Shown: piece after piece, positions 1-13,854 of the stretch
How the letters are laid out: every line of letters begins with the position of its first letter
Position numbering within the stretch: position 1 is the first letter of the stretch
Assembly (NCBI RefSeq): GCF_018691265.1
Contig: NW_024881329.1
Span: 3,906,001 to 3,970,000 of the forward strand
DNA: 64,000 bases
Source: Tyto alba
Taxonomy: Eukaryota; Chordata; Aves; Strigiformes; Tytonidae
Direction of reading: 5' to 3'
Translations under genes and position numbers: made by a program
The notes under the pieces: generated by a model
Told to the model about the DNA's origin: nothing
The model's input: only the letters and a program-made list of their open reading frames with translations
Databases searched by the model: none

Positions 1-2546
1 CCTAGTTTATTATGCTTGACAGCAAATAGCAGATGCCTGGATCTTGGAGAGAGTTACCAGAAATAATTTACTTAATTTCTGTCATTGTCCAGTGCGCTTC
101 TCTCGCTCTCCTCCTCTGCCCCCTGCCCCCCAACCTCTCTGTCTTGTGTTTACTCCCACCCCTTCTCTGGTACCCTTCTTCTGTAAGAGAGACACACAGC
201 TGAGCACGTTGAACAGATTCTTCTGTATTTCAGGGCTGACAGGTTTTGTTGCAAGAACTTTCTAGTTTCGGCATGAAAGGAGGTGTCAACCCATCCAGGA
301 GTTAACAGAGCTAAATGATCTCATCCACAAGTGATGGGTGATAGCTGTGTCCTTGAAGATCCATCAGAAGGGCATGCTGTGTCTCTCAGCCTTTGAGTCT
401 CATTTTACCAGCAGATGATTTCATGGGCAGTACTTGTTTCCTCACGGCATGTGGCGATTTTTATGAGGCTCTTTTAGGCTTTCTGTTAGTCCATGAGCCA
501 TCTCTAAGGTATTAACAGTGGCGATTGTGTCCCTGAAATTCAGCTGGTTAATGGGATCATCAAGATAGGTTACCCAGCATCAAGAGTTGTGTTATAGTAG
601 GTAAGTGATAAAATCGCCCTGTCCCTTGCTAGGGCTAATTGATGTGACCTTTGACTCATTAGTGGCTAGTCTTTCTCCAGCTGAGATGTACCTACGTGCA
701 GGACTTGCTTTAAGCAGGTACTGCCTCGTTGTTACAGGTATGTGGTAGCATGCACTTGTATGATGCTCCATGGCAGATAAACTCAGGCCTTCTCAAATAA
801 CCCTCAACGTCATTTGTGTGCAGCTGAGATTGAAGAACATAGCAATCTCTCTGCAGGGTCTGTGTTAATGCAGTATGCTAAGATCTTTAGTGAGACTGCA
901 GAAATGAAGTACCCTTCTGTTGTCAAAATCCACCAGAATTCAACATACCTGATTATCTTAAGGTCTCCTTTTTTGTGACCTGGAGCAGTGTCCTTACTTT
1001 TATCAAGTTTTGTGCTGTTGCACCTAGGTTTAGAGCTTCTGTGGTACTTCACTGAGCAGTTCTGCAGTTATTATTGGTCTGAAGGACTCTTGAGCTTTGC
1101 CTGCTGGTAGGACTCGATATGTGGAAGTTGCTAGTTGAAAGTGTTTATCAAGAACCATTTCTAACAATGGGTAATAACAGTATCTACTGTCTGCTGAAGA
1201 CTTGAGATGCTGAAATTCCACTCTGTCCACTCTCTTTCCCACTTTCCCATAGGAATTTGTTTACACTGAGTTCTGTACTTGATAGAGAGTTGAAAGGAAA
1301 GATAAACCTTTCATCAGATACACTTGTGTCCTGAGTAGAGGGAACACCACATGGGCTCACTTGGCAAATTTGGCAAAGCTGCAGTGTTATTCAGCTTATG
1401 GTGGGGTGCCCATATATCTACAGTGGATGGATTGTACATGTAATGTATGTATTTCTAAGAGCTGTGATTACTGCTTAGTAATCTTCCCCTTCCTGTGTAA
1501 ATTTTTTTGGGAAAAAGAAAATCCACAAATGCATGTTCTAAGTATTTTTTTAAGTTAACTTTTCATTCTGATTTTAAACATAAATATTAAAAGGTAACAA
1601 TATTAATTGTATTTTGACTTTGTAATTCCTCCTCCTCCTCACATTGAAACTTTATAGATGTTTTTAACTAGTTCTTGTCTATGGTAAAGTGATAATTTTA
1701 TCAATGAAAACTTAGGGTGGCGAAGGCAAAAATGTCATCCAGATACTTACTAAAAGAAAAAATTCTGTTTCCATGACTGAATCAAGAAATACTAATGGAT
1801 TTTTGTTCTGGTTCTTTGTTGGGTAAACCTCTGATGTGCCACAAGCTGTATGATGTTACAGATCGTGTGTTTATGTGTGCACATATGTGTACGTAACTCT
1901 CTGTGTTACCAAGCACTTGCAAAGATCATTATAATGGAGATTGAGGCCATCATTCTGTCTTTTTCTACAAAAGGGAGCTCTATGAGTCCGTAAGACTAAA
2001 CTCAGGTTTTACCCTGTTTGGTGGTAGTTCAACTGATCTTAAATATTTAAAAAATTATTTAGTTAGGCCTCCTGTTTATTTTTATCAGTTATATCTCCTC
2101 TGTTAAAAGGGATATTTTTATGAGCTCCTCATATTTCAATTGCCACCTGTTTAGAGGAAGAAAAAAAAGAATCAATACAGCTTCACTTAAAATTGTTTAC
2201 TTAATGATCCAAAACTCAGTAGTAGGGAGCTTGATCCAATCCATCAACTGCTGCTACCTGTGAGGTGTACTGGTTGCACCTGGCTTCAGGACAAATGCAG
2301 TTTCAGAAGGAAGAAAGAAAAGCAGTCTTGCGATGTTAAGAAAAAACCAGCCATGAGTATCTTTGGTTTCCTCTGATCCCTGTAACAAATGCCGTCTGAT
2401 GATGCTTCTATCTGGGTGCTAAAATGAAGTGCTCTGTGTTCACTGGTATTGCAGTCTCTCTCTCTCACCCCATCTGTCTGTTAAGCAGACTTCATTGGCA
2501 TTGTCCTTTTTATAGGTGCCTCTTTTGTCTTCCTCCACACCCTCCT

Positions 2547-2565
2547 CCCTCCCTCCCACCCCCCC
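2547..2565 (-). other. Quadruplex-type G-run motif (minus strand)
   Basis: The + strand shows four C-runs of 3, 3, 3 and 7 bases separated by single bases (T, T, A). On the minus strand this is a G-rich motif with one-base loops, the arrangement known to give the most stable parallel G-quadruplexes. No promoter or gene start is recognisable beside it, so a function is not implied. Confidence 0.6.
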
Positions 2566-5500
2566 AAAAGCTCAAGCCATGTGGTGTGTAGAAGAGACTT
2601 TGTATTCTCCTGAATTCTAGCCAGCAGTGGCTGTGAAATACCACAGCCATGGGAAAACTGTGCGGGTTTAGGACAGGAACCGAAGGCAGAAATTAAATCA
2701 ATTGGAGTAAAGTGCCCCACAGGCAGCAAATGATTAACCAGAGCAAAATTTGGCTGCACCACCGAGATTAGCACCTACCTTGTAAAAGAAAACTAGTATT
2801 ATGGGGCATGTCTTTTAAAAGGTATTTAGTAATTGAGCTCTGCTTTGAGTAAGTGAAGTTCTTATATAGTTAGAGGCCATGGTGGTGAAAGTAGTTTCTT
2901 TACTTTTCCCTGTTCTTCCATTTATCTTATGATAAACGTAGGGAAGAATGAAGTGGTTTTTATAGGATGCTTGTAGGGAAGGTGTTGCTATTGCCATTCA
3001 AGGAAGATAAATAACCATGGGAAACCCAGACAATGTACGCTTTCATTCCCAAAGTGTAAACATGACTTCTTCATATTAATGAGCTGAAATAGGTTTGAAT
3101 ACATGGAATGAAATAGAGAAAAATAGCCTAGACACTAAGGAATAAGGACTGCCTGAAAAATTTACTCTACTTCACAGCTCCTTTGAGTCAGCTTTACTGG
3201 CTGCTTCATATCACTTTGTTTACACAAGAGGAGAGGAAGAGACTAACTCTACCAACACCCCATGGGCTTGAATGGAACAATGAGATTTATTTGCTGTAGC
3301 TTTCTCTCTAAGAAATATGATAGTAGTCCAGATGGTTTGAAAAGATGTATCTCCACTGCTCTCCTAGACCTAAATGTGGATGCTAATTGAGCTGTGACTG
3401 CTAGATCAGACTGGATAAAGCTGTGTTAAGCACGAAGGTAGAGGGAGCCTGTATGCAAACCCTGCCCTTGTGCCAACTGGCAGGGTGTGAGCCGGTTCTG
3501 GCCCAAAAGCCAGATAGCCACAGCAGTGTCGGATTGCGCCTGCGCTAGCAGAGCCTCCCAGGGGCAGGGCTCGTTGGCTTAGGTAGGCACTAACAATTCT
3601 AGCTGGTGTTGGGACCAAAGCTGGCGCTGAGCCTGACAAGAGGTAGTGACTCCACCCAAGTGGGTAGGCATCGCCGCTACGTACTCTAGCATAATCTTTT
3701 AGAGCAGGGATCTTCACGCCTTGTATGCCTTTACAGCATCTAGGACTGTGGCAGTATTCATGGCTCTGAGGTGAAGTGACAGTACAAATAGGTGGCCAGT
3801 CTGCACCGCTGAGTTCACCCTGCCCTGCTAGTGCACTGGTACCCCAGGATATGCCTTAATGCAGTGGTGTCAGGGACTGACCGACAACTGTATCACAGAT
3901 AAGGTTTGATCCTTCTTCCTCCCTGACCCACAAGTTAAACTGAAGTTTTAGGTTGCTTGTTCTAGCTGTAGTGAATAACACAGCCTGACTGCTCTCTCCC
4001 CTGGCATCCAAGTCGAAAGCTGTTATCAGCACTGCTGTGGCTCTGTGAAATCACAGTGGTGTTTGATTTAGGGGGAAGTTGGCACCTGTCTGACAAGTGC
4101 TGGAATGTCCCAGTCTGTCCTTGGGGTGCTGCTGGCATCTTTCACAGCAATAAACCCCCAGTCAACAGTCTTGATCATGGGCAAACATCAACCAAGTGCA
4201 CAAAAGCGCTTATCTCCTCTTAGGCAATGCATTCATAAAAATCAAAGTCATAAAAACCTTCAGTAGCTGGCAATTCCAGAGCTTAACGTTAGACTTGAAA
4301 AGAAGTCCTGAAGAACACAGGCTTCTTATCAAGTTTAATTGCTAGGCAGTGGAAAGTTGCAGTTTGTTTAACGTCATCTTGTATTAGCAACTCTGTTCTA
4401 CACTGTGTATTGAAGAGATGTTTCTGGTAAGCAGTATTCTGCTGAATGTAATATTAAATTCAACAGAAATACTTTTGTTTTCAGGAAGAACTCAGGTTGA
4501 ACAATTGACTTCAACAGGCAAAGAAATGCAAAACGGAGTCTTAAGAAAAGATTGACTGCATAGTGCAGTGTGAAGATGTTGAATTTGAGATGGTCTTTTG
4601 AACTACAGATCCTGCTATATTGTAAATACTTTGCATTGCTACTGAAACAAAGTTCTGTATTACGTAATCTTTTTAGATTCCATTCTTAAACATTGCACTA
4701 ATGCTTACACATTTATGTAAAAATGGAAACTTCAAAGGTGATGTTCACTGAATGGTCCTATATTCATGCCACCTTTAGGGAACTGGGCCAGTGATGAAGT
4801 CACTTTGAACAGTTACATCAGCGTTTGTAGATGGTTTTGCCTGTGAGAAATGTCTCTAAGTTTGTGTTTTTTTTCTTAAGTCAGTTTGTTGGATTTGAGC
4901 CAGCATCAAATTCCACATGGGTCTACAACTGGATCAGTAGAAACTGGTAGATGTGCAGGTTTTTGAAATGCCAAGCAGGCATTTTAAATGCAATTAAAAG
5001 TGCATCTGGGCCACTTTTAAACAAAATTGTGATAAGAAACCCCCTTGGATTTTAGTTTGATAATTACTCTGGAACAGCAACTTTCGAACAAGGAGCTCAT
5101 GAGAAAAATGTGTACTTCGTGGCAGCTGCTAAGGAGCAGATTGACAGCAGTTAGTTAATCAGGAGTAGCTGCAATGGAAGCCACTTCCCTGATCTCAGCT
5201 CTACCCCTTAAATAGCAGCTGTGTACCAGAGTAATCAGTGTGGTACGTAGGTGGGATTTTCACACATGGCTAGGGAAGATAGGTTGGAATGTCCCTGACT
5301 GACTTGAGAGCTGCGTTCGCTCACTCTTGTAGCAGCTTTGAAAGTCCTTAAATGAGACTTGACCAGAAATAACCAATTCCAGGAGTGTGAGTGTGGCTGC
5401 TCGCATTTAATGCTTCATCATTTCTGCTGAGATGATCAAAGAAGCCAGTTGTTTTGATGGGCAACTTGTTTGCAACTGTCAGTTGCCAGAAGACATGTAG

Positions 5501-5990
5501 GCTAATTGGGGAAGGGGAAGAAATTAATGTGTAGAACCATCCTAAAAAAGTCCTAAAAGAAGTGATAGATAACAAGGGCATCTTTATTTTGGTGCCACAC
5601 GTAGAGATACACGTAGAGAATAGATGCCATTACCTCTTCTTCAAATGTGTATGCCTTTTAACGTGCTGTTTTGATGTCTGGTGTTCGAAGTAGCATACAC
5701 ACATAATTTCTCCATTTCCTTTCATTGTATTTATATCTGTCTTAAATTCTGAAGGAAAAAGAAGAATTTCAAATTTTGTTTTTCCTTTGTTTGTGTATGT
5801 GTCTCAACTTTTCTGGACTCTTGGGAGAGCAGTTGTGTATTAGATTAGAAAAAGCAGCAATGAGAAGCTAGAGCACTTGTTTACTTACTGTGTTAAACTC
5901 TGTCCATGCTTAAAGTGGAAGGAAACTGTTTTTCCTTGCAACTGCCAGTTGCCAGGATTTTAGTGTTGTGGAGTGGGTTGTCTGGGTGTG

Positions 5991-6010
5991 TTTTTTTTTT
6001 TTTTTTTTTT
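5991..6010. repeat. T20 homopolymer
   Basis: Uninterrupted run of 20 T on the + strand. No target-site duplication or SINE body was seen next to it, so it is not assigned to a retroposon tail. Confidence 0.9.
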
Positions 6011-8355
6011 GGTCCTCCTGCATGAGGAATTTCATAGTTGAAAATGCCTTGGCTTACGAAATGCTGAATGAGGAACGCTTCTACTGGAATAATGCATATT
6101 GCTGGCTGGCTACCTGTGCATGATTAAACAGAAGCAGGAGGTGGAATCAGTCAGTTCTCGAGTGGTCACCAATTCAAGTTTGTTAGTTCAGAGTACCCTG
6201 GCAGCATTACTATGCTGCTGCTTTTGCTTAAAAGTGTAGGAGGGGTGTATTTTTTCACTTCTCATCTTGATTATTCTTTTACTGTTTCCTTATATTTGTT
6301 AGCTTTTATTTTTCTGATGTGAAATAGCAAATGTTTACCTTTCAAGCAAAATCTTTCTAAGCATTCACAATTCTAGCCAGGGAATGGATTTGCATTTTTG
6401 TTTGGAGCAAGCAGTTCCTGTTACTCACGAAATGGGAGTGGCTTTTTAATAAAGATGCCGGATCTCTGCTATGTAATTACCGTAAAATAACCAGTACAGC
6501 AATTCTGTAGTGTCAACAGCTTGACAACCAAATGCTTTCTGAACTCTTTGTAAGCTCTGGTGTCGAAATAAACTCTGAAATGCAAACTTTAATGCTTAAT
6601 CCATGCACTGTTTCTAGATTGGAAAATCTCTTCCTAACCCAATATGTAATACAGATGCATCTACATACCCAATCCTGTTAGCCAGGAGTCTTGCTGGGAG
6701 TTCAAGGACTATGAGCTCTGCAGAAGGTATGGTACAGGTAGCTATGGATAGCTGAGTGCATCTTCTGAAGATTAACTGGTTGATTGTAGGCACCTTTTGA
6801 AAGGCACCAAGACTTTACCTTCTCAGGCCTGTGCTGATATTAGATGTTCTGTAACCTGTTTGGAGCACAACTGATCTTTTAAACAACTTTGCTGCCAGGT
6901 TGTTGTCTGTGTGTGCGTGTGCCCTGCATCCTGCTGGGGGTTCCAGGCTACTGAATAACTCAGTTTCTGGGTTCTGCCAGGCAGTTATGTGTGACAATGT
7001 TTTGCTTTCCGCGATTACTCTTTTTTAATATTTTTTTTTCCCCTTTTTGTGGTGATGTGTATTTCAGTTTTAGTTCTCCCCTGTAGGTGGGACTCTTGCT
7101 AATTTCAGTGTGATACAATATTTGAAATGTTGAGTATTTAAAAAAAAAAAAAAGTAATCAAAAGGCATTGTATAAGTGTTCACTCAGAGAGTACTCAAAC
7201 ATATTTTATCCTCTGATGAGATGCACTCTCATTTGTTTTCCATCTTCTTGACCCGTGGGTCTTCCATGTGGGCCTGCCAAAGATGTGTTTGCTCTGCGAT
7301 TGTGTGATACATATCTTAGGAAAAACAAGAAGATATAGAAAGCTGAGGAGAAATACAGAGTGAGAGGGCAAAGGTTTGTGTAATACAGCTAAAGCTGTGA
7401 AGTTAAACAGATAAGTTTTTGGTGTGGTGGCAAAGTTAACCCAACAGGAAGGTTAAGTCTAGATATCCTTGTCTGAAGAGCACTTCAAGCTCTCGAATGC
7501 AGTTGGCCAGATAACTGCAGTAACACACTGGGGGATACTTATTTATCCCTGTTCCTTTACCATCCCATTATGTGTCTCTACAGCATAGGAAGCCTGTTCT
7601 AGTGTGGGGCTAGAGGCTGAAGCAGGGGTGTAAAAGCTTGGAAAGCCACCTTGGTGTTTGCTGAATGGAGCTACCACACCTGAAGACTGTTGTCTGCATT
7701 CTTTTATAATCCTCTAGCTCTTGAACCATTTAAAAGCTGTGATTTCAGGTGCGTGACGAATGCTTTTATGAATCCACTATTAGTATGTGGTTTTCAGGCA
7801 GCTGGCAGGAACCCATCTCTGGTAAGTTTAAAGTTTCAGTAAATAAGAGGCCCCAAAAATCAAACTAACCCCTCCTCCAAGAAAAATATTCCACCAAGGT
7901 TAAACTTAAAGAAGCCTATAACGCATCATTAATTTTTGCTTATGCATTCTCTCAGATCTGTGTAAAATATCTGTGTCCCTATAGTACAGTGACTGTTTAT
8001 TTACTTGGTGGTGACTGGGTATTGTGTATATACTGCCATCATACTGCTATAAGGTGTTTGTATTGTGTACTTAGAAGCCAGCACGGATAGGCATATGGCT
8101 AACTTCTTACTGGTTGGCACAGAGTTTCTTAAACTCAACTTGAATTTAGTGCAAATTTCTGTGCTACCTGGCAAACAGATTTCCATATGCATACACCTTT
8201 CAACTGCAGTGAAAGTCTTGATAAGGTTGATCATCATCTTCCCCTCCCTCCTGTTACACACATTTGAAAGCGTCCTAAGCCAAGACATACTTTGCTCGCT
8301 TCATCACTGCACTTCACAACCCAAAGGTATCTTTATTTCAAATTCTTGAGCTACT

Positions 8356-8381
8356 TGAGTGAGAACTGCAGTTCTCACTCA
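8356..8381. repeat. 26-base perfect palindrome
   Basis: The half-site TGAGTGAGAACTG is followed directly by its exact reverse complement with no spacer, giving a 26-base self-complementary block. Symmetry breaks at the next base on each side. Possible meanings are a spacerless inverted duplication, a cruciform-prone site or a dimeric protein-binding site. It matches no regulatory consensus I recognise. Confidence 0.9.
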
Positions 8382-9165
8382 TGGATGATTGCAGTTCTAT
8401 ATTGCAGTTTCAGAGCCTCAGCCTAAATCACCTATCAGTGTATGAACCTTTCAACCACTGGCAGTACCATCACCAGTTCCTTTTGAGTCCCTGTGTGAAC
8501 CTATCCTTTGCTTTGTTTGAAAGAAGGTGCCCAGAAACAGAAGAAAACAATGTGCTTCCTTTTGGGTCAAACTAAAATGGTTTTGCAACTCAATATGTAT
8601 ATGTTGTACTCTTAATTCAGAGATATTTTGCAAATATTTTACTTGAGGATGGATCAAGTGAGGCAAAGATCAGATCCAAAAATCTGTCGTTCTCAAGGCT
8701 GTCTCCTTTGTGGTGCCTGATGCAGAGACCAGGGAACCAGGCTGGCCAGTGGTTCAGCTTTTGGACCAGCAAAGCTTCAGGTGGTGATAACAAATGAACT
8801 TTAAATAATTTAATTTGCTACAGGAAGCTGTACGCTTGCATCTAGATTATAAATAATTCATTGTGCGTAATGGACAGATTTTTAATTGATTTTCATGAAC
8901 TGTGGGTGCCATTTTCAATGCTGTTTAGACAACACAGCTCTGCTGGCAGTTGAAGGGATCTGTGCACTTAGGAGTTTGGAAAAAAAAAACATCCTGAGTA
9001 ACTTAAAAACAAACCAACCCAAAATACTGAAGAAAAAACCCCAAACAAAAACAAGCTAAAGCCCTAAAATCCCCACGTTTGTTTCACTGCTCAGCATTAC
9101 AGCTGATACAGGAAAGTAACTGCATGTAGAATTATTAATGGCTTCTTTAGTGTATATACTAAATA

Positions 9166-9206
9166 TTTTTAATGTTCTGATATTACCATTTTTAATGTTC
9201 TGATAT
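9166..9206. repeat. 18-base direct repeat, two copies
   Basis: An 18-base unit beginning TTTTTAATGTTC occurs at 9166-9183 and again, identical, at 9189-9206, a 23-base period. It looks like a small local tandem duplication. Confidence 0.85.
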
Positions 9207-12200
9207 GATTTTGCTTGCCAGGCTGCACTGGGACTCAAATCATTAATGTTGTTGATTTAAATCTTGACAGTTAAGATGTTAAAAGTTACCTGTCATTGCA
9301 TAATCTTCAGGCTTAATTTATTTTTCCCATTTGTTTGGGGTGATGGGAAACAATTATGTTTAAATACAGTTTCAGGGTCTACAATAGCTGAGGTGACAAA
9401 CTTGGAGGGATGAAGAAAACTTACATTGAAATAATTTAGGCTGAATAGCTATGGTTATGGATTCTTCGGGTACTTAGAACACCCTATTGAGTCTCTTGTA
9501 AAGGCAGCCTTGCTGATGGTGCAAACTGACTCAAACTGCTGGAGAGCATTTTTGGTTTTATATCTCTAAAGTATCATAAAACCAGAGAAACTAAACTATG
9601 TTCGGCCTACAGTTTGTCTCTATTTTCAGTGTCCATTTTTCTTTTGGGGGAGGATACTTTGGGAGAAAAGAGGGAAAGCAAGTAGAAATGCTAGCAGCCT
9701 GTGTGATTGGACCGCCAAGAACAATAGGCTCAGCTCAGGCAGTCGTGAACTATTTCCTATATTAATGAAACAAGTGACACTTGTAAAAGGAGGAGTGAAA
9801 AAAAAATTATTAAGAATTCAAAACTCCACAAACTGTTTCATTAGATGACTGAAATTACAAGGTAAGAGGAGTAGATCTTGAGACCAGGCAAATGAGAAAT
9901 TATTGAATACTTAATCATTAAAACCCTAATTAGGAATAAGAAACTTTTTTCTTCAGCACTGTCAATTTAACTTCAAAATAAATGCATGCTGGTGAGTGAA
10001 AATTCAAAGAAGAATTCTTCAAGAGCACGAAAAAGTAGAAATCATCCTTAGGCAAGTTGTACCCTCTTGGGTTCCTGTCTTTGAAGAACTCTGAGTATGC
10101 ATTCAAGTTAAACACTTCTATCTTTCAGCTAATGAACAAAACCCAATCCTCAAGAAAGACTAAAAACTATAGAAAGACTTTTTCTACTTGTGTTGTTTTG
10201 TTTTGTTTTTAAATATATTTGGAATAGTCTTGAGGGGAGATCACAGGTAATAAATTCCTCAGAGCTTCTTGAAAGAAGCAGGATGTTAAATGTATTCTTC
10301 CCAAGGCTACCTTATTGTTCAAGCCCCTTGTTATGCCTTTTGCCCTGTGATCCCTAGAAGAGGACTTGATGACACATAGAAATCCCACCAATCCCCAGCA
10401 AATATTGTGGTGTTGCTTTTCAATCCCCTGCCTGCCTCTTTTTTGCAGTTTTGTTTCTTAGACTCCTGAGTTCCTTAGAGGAGAGAGTGTCTTTCTATTC
10501 TGGGTATGCTTGTAGGATGTCTAGTTCCATGGAGTCCCTGTGCTTCCTTATTGTCTTCTGTGGTCACAATTAATTTATCATACTTTATAAGTGTCTTTTC
10601 AAATGAAAAAAACAATGAGATGGTGTATTGGAAAAGCAGCTACATGAGAAATTAATAAACTCTCCTTCAAAAAGATTCTGCTTTCTTCTGCTTGGTTTGG
10701 CACATCTGTTGTTCAGAAGAACCTTTTCATAACACCTTTTGTTTAACAAGTGTTATGCAGAAATGGCAACAGAGAGTAGCCTTCATTATCCATCTTGTGT
10801 TGTGTTAAACACGATATTCCAGGAACGAGCTAAAAATGCAGTGCAGGCAGATAATGGTCACACAGTGAATGTTTCAGTGAATGTCCTTTTTCTGCTTTTT
10901 GCTGTGGTGACTTCTAGGGGCACTGATTGCACCTCTGTAACACTTTTAAAACAAAATAAATCAGGCAAAAGGTGTCTAAGAACACTTAGAGCTAGCTGCC
11001 ATTTCTGGCAAAGCCGACTGTATTAATAAGCTTGGCACTCATCTTTTTATGGGTGTATTTTATTGTTTCTACATGTGCCTTTGATTACCCAGAAGACCTT
11101 TAGTTTCCTGCCCTCTCAAGGTGGAAAACTGCAACAGTTATAACCATCAGTGTGATCTGACATGCAAACAGTGACCTTGAACGTGTTGGACTCGCTTCGT
11201 TGCCTTATTTGGGAACTGCTGGTAAAAAGCCATTCAGATAAAACTTAAGTTTGAAAGCGTCACCTTAATAACAGCAGCAGTGGTCTAGGGGAAACGATGT
11301 TACGAGCTGCACTTTAAATATTTACGGTTAATGAGTTAATGTTACAAATCTTTTGCAGAAGAAACAAAGGCTGTGTGCGTCAAGAGTTTCCATGTTGTGT
11401 ATCTAAATGGGGTTAGGAAGAACTCTTGTGTGTGAACAATAGCTCATGATGATAGGACAGGTTGTTCATCTGGTGTGTGCTCATCTAAACTGGATTGTTA
11501 CTGAGTGCTGCCAGTGTACCTGGGAGGATGTGGCATTCTGCAAATGGACATGCTCATGCATTACACTACTCTGTGGGCTTGGAGGTTGTTTTTTTCCCTT
11601 TGCCCCCTATAAGAATGGTGTGCCCTCAGCTATTTCCTATTTGCATCTGCAAACCTAAGAGCCTACTACAGCTGCCGGTGTTCAGTTGCTGCCTTTCTCA
11701 GTTTGTGACCATGGTGTATCTGTGCGTACTTGAGCCCATTCTCTGAGCTATTGTGTCTGCAGTGTCTTTGCAGCTGCTTGATTGTGTAAAAGAGGAACTC
11801 ACTTCCAACTAATGGATGCGACCGAGCATTTGGTTATCTAGTTCACCTGGAATCAAAAGTGCGATGAAGTTAGTTTACTCGGGGGAGACTGAATAAACAA
11901 CAGTGTATGAATGACCCAAAAGTAAATGTATTATTTTTGATTGCCTGAAAGTTCTATTAATTCCCCAGCTATTGGATATATAAAAATACCCAGATATGAG
12001 TATTTTTTCCAGAGATACCAGACGATGAACATTTGAGGGCACCCCCCTGGACTATATCTGCATTTTTTTTAACCTAGTTTGAAGACTTCCTAACTGTAAA
12101 AAATGCTGTTAGAGAGCTAATTAAAATTCAAAACACACTGCTGCGAATCTCCAAAGACCCGCCCTGTTGAACATTCTCTTTCTGGAAATTTCTGCTTCTC

Positions 12201-12894
12201 TCTTTATTTTTAAAATTACCAAAAGTGGGCCATGAAAAGTATTTTCAGTTGGTCACTTTTCCATGTTTGCTTGTTCCCTTTGCAGAAGTGACAGCAGGAG
12301 GAAAAGAGGAAAAAAGTGAGTTTAGAAGACTAGAAAATAGGGGAGGGAGAAAAGAAAATTGTCACCAACTGCTTCACCCTGAAGTCATGACAGAGACAGA
12401 ATTTAGATCCCACAGCTTTTTGGAAAATGCCTCAAATCTCTTGGGTAGGATTTGGTCACAGTGTATGGTGAGGCGCCTCGAAACACGAGGGAGGCAGTCC
12501 CTGGAAGCTTACCATTCCAGAGCTTTTTGTAGCTTCTGCTGCTAAAGAAGTGTGTGCTTGATTGTTTGTGACCTGACAGTATACCGGGCTGATCTTCTCT
12601 GGAGGAATAACTGGTAGTTAGGAAATTCTCAAAGCAATTTTTTTTTAGCCCCTGCATGCTACCTGACAAGTCTGTCCTGTTTACCCTGAAGGCACTTTGT
12701 GAAGCCTGCTGGTTAAAGCACGTTATATTGACTACAGTTTCTTTGGTCTGAAGTGAGGCTTAATTTTTAAGTGTACTTTTACTTTTTTTTTTCTCTTAAA
12801 CTTCAGTTTAGCAGCTATTATGATGTGTTGCCATCAACAAATGATGCTTAAGAAAAATATCAAGCCATTTCCTACAAAATTAGTGTGTGGTTTG

Positions 12895-12910
12895 TTTTTT
12901 TTTTTTTTTT
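12895..12910. repeat. T16 homopolymer
   Basis: Uninterrupted T run on the + strand within AT-rich non-coding sequence. Confidence 0.9.
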
Positions 12911-13854
12911 CTCCTTTTCTGGTCCCCATGAAGACTGACAAATACCCATTTCACATGGGAAGAACAGGGGAGTAACTATTACTTCCTGCTATATTTGTGT
13001 TGGGCTTGTAGACAAAGGTAAAAGCACCAATGGCTTTGTCCTAAGTCTAATGGACTCATTCCTGCAAGGATTTCTCTGCTGGTGGAAACAAAAGTCACTT
13101 TTCCAACTCCCCAAACCTATGGGAAAAGATTGTTAGGATTTTGTGGGACTCTACTAGCATCATCCGTCTTGCACCATGCAAGATGCACTCTGCATCTTTC
13201 ATGCTAAAAAAGTTAGAATTTGCAAAATGCTGGCAGGTCTTCCAGATTGTGTGCTGGCTGATAAGTTACAGTATTCCTCCAAACCTCTGATTTGAAGGGA
13301 GTAGCTGTTGCATCTTTTTCCTTGTTTTTTTGGGTTTGTGGAATTCTGTTGTTTACCATATCACCCCAGAGATGCGAAACAACAGGATTTCATCATTTTG
13401 GAAATAGATTAAGTGGGACTGGTTGGAGAAGGATGAGAAAGAGACTGTCTGTTTTAGCATGGAAAATTTTTACCTCTCACTTAAATCTGTCTCTAAATTA
13501 TATTGAAATAGAGAAGGATGTTTGAGTCTATTCTGGGTCAAAGCCCAGGAAACTTGTGAATCTTTTTACTTGGATTTCTTTAGAAAGTATGCTGTGAACT
13601 TTATATCCTGAAGAGTCAATTTCCAGATGGTTTCAGGCAGATGACTCTTGTGATGCAAGGGATTTCCTTTTTCCTGATTGCTCCATTGTTGGCTTCTTGC
13701 CCTTGTGTCTGTGGCTCGGTGGATACAGCTTCTGAGGGTGAACTTCCAGTAGAGTTGAATGAGAGTGCTAATAGTTTGTGGCAGTCAGCTACAGCAGGAC
13801 ACTGAAAATAGTGCTGTAGGCTGTGACTTTTTCAGCTCTAGGTGTTGCATAGAG

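Larger units (their letters stand above)
1..8355. other. Non-coding stretch, no gene recognised
   Basis: I see no recognisable gene. The open frames here are under about 105 codons, fall on both strands, have no family resemblance and lack paired splice sites. The longest (103 codons, minus strand, 3406-3717) lies in a locally GC-rich patch at about 3420-3720, where stops are rarer by composition. The stretch also holds a 20-T tract at 5991-6010, a short A tract near 7139-7153 and the C-run listed separately at 2547-2565. It is most likely intron or intergenic DNA. Confidence 0.7.
8382..13854. other. Non-coding stretch, no gene recognised
   Basis: No gene is recognised. The largest frames, 95 codons at 10739-11026 and 106 codons at 12225-12545, are isolated and match no family I know. 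The part around 11150-11350 is mixed-composition DNA free of obvious repeats and holds a nuclear-receptor-like half-site (GTGACCTTGA near 11171), so it could be a conserved element. A T16 tract lies at 12895-12910 and a short direct repeat at 9166-9206. Confidence 0.65.

Noticed and set aside
10739..11026. 95-codon plus-strand frame
   Set aside because: No domain, no splice or promoter context and no resemblance to a known protein.
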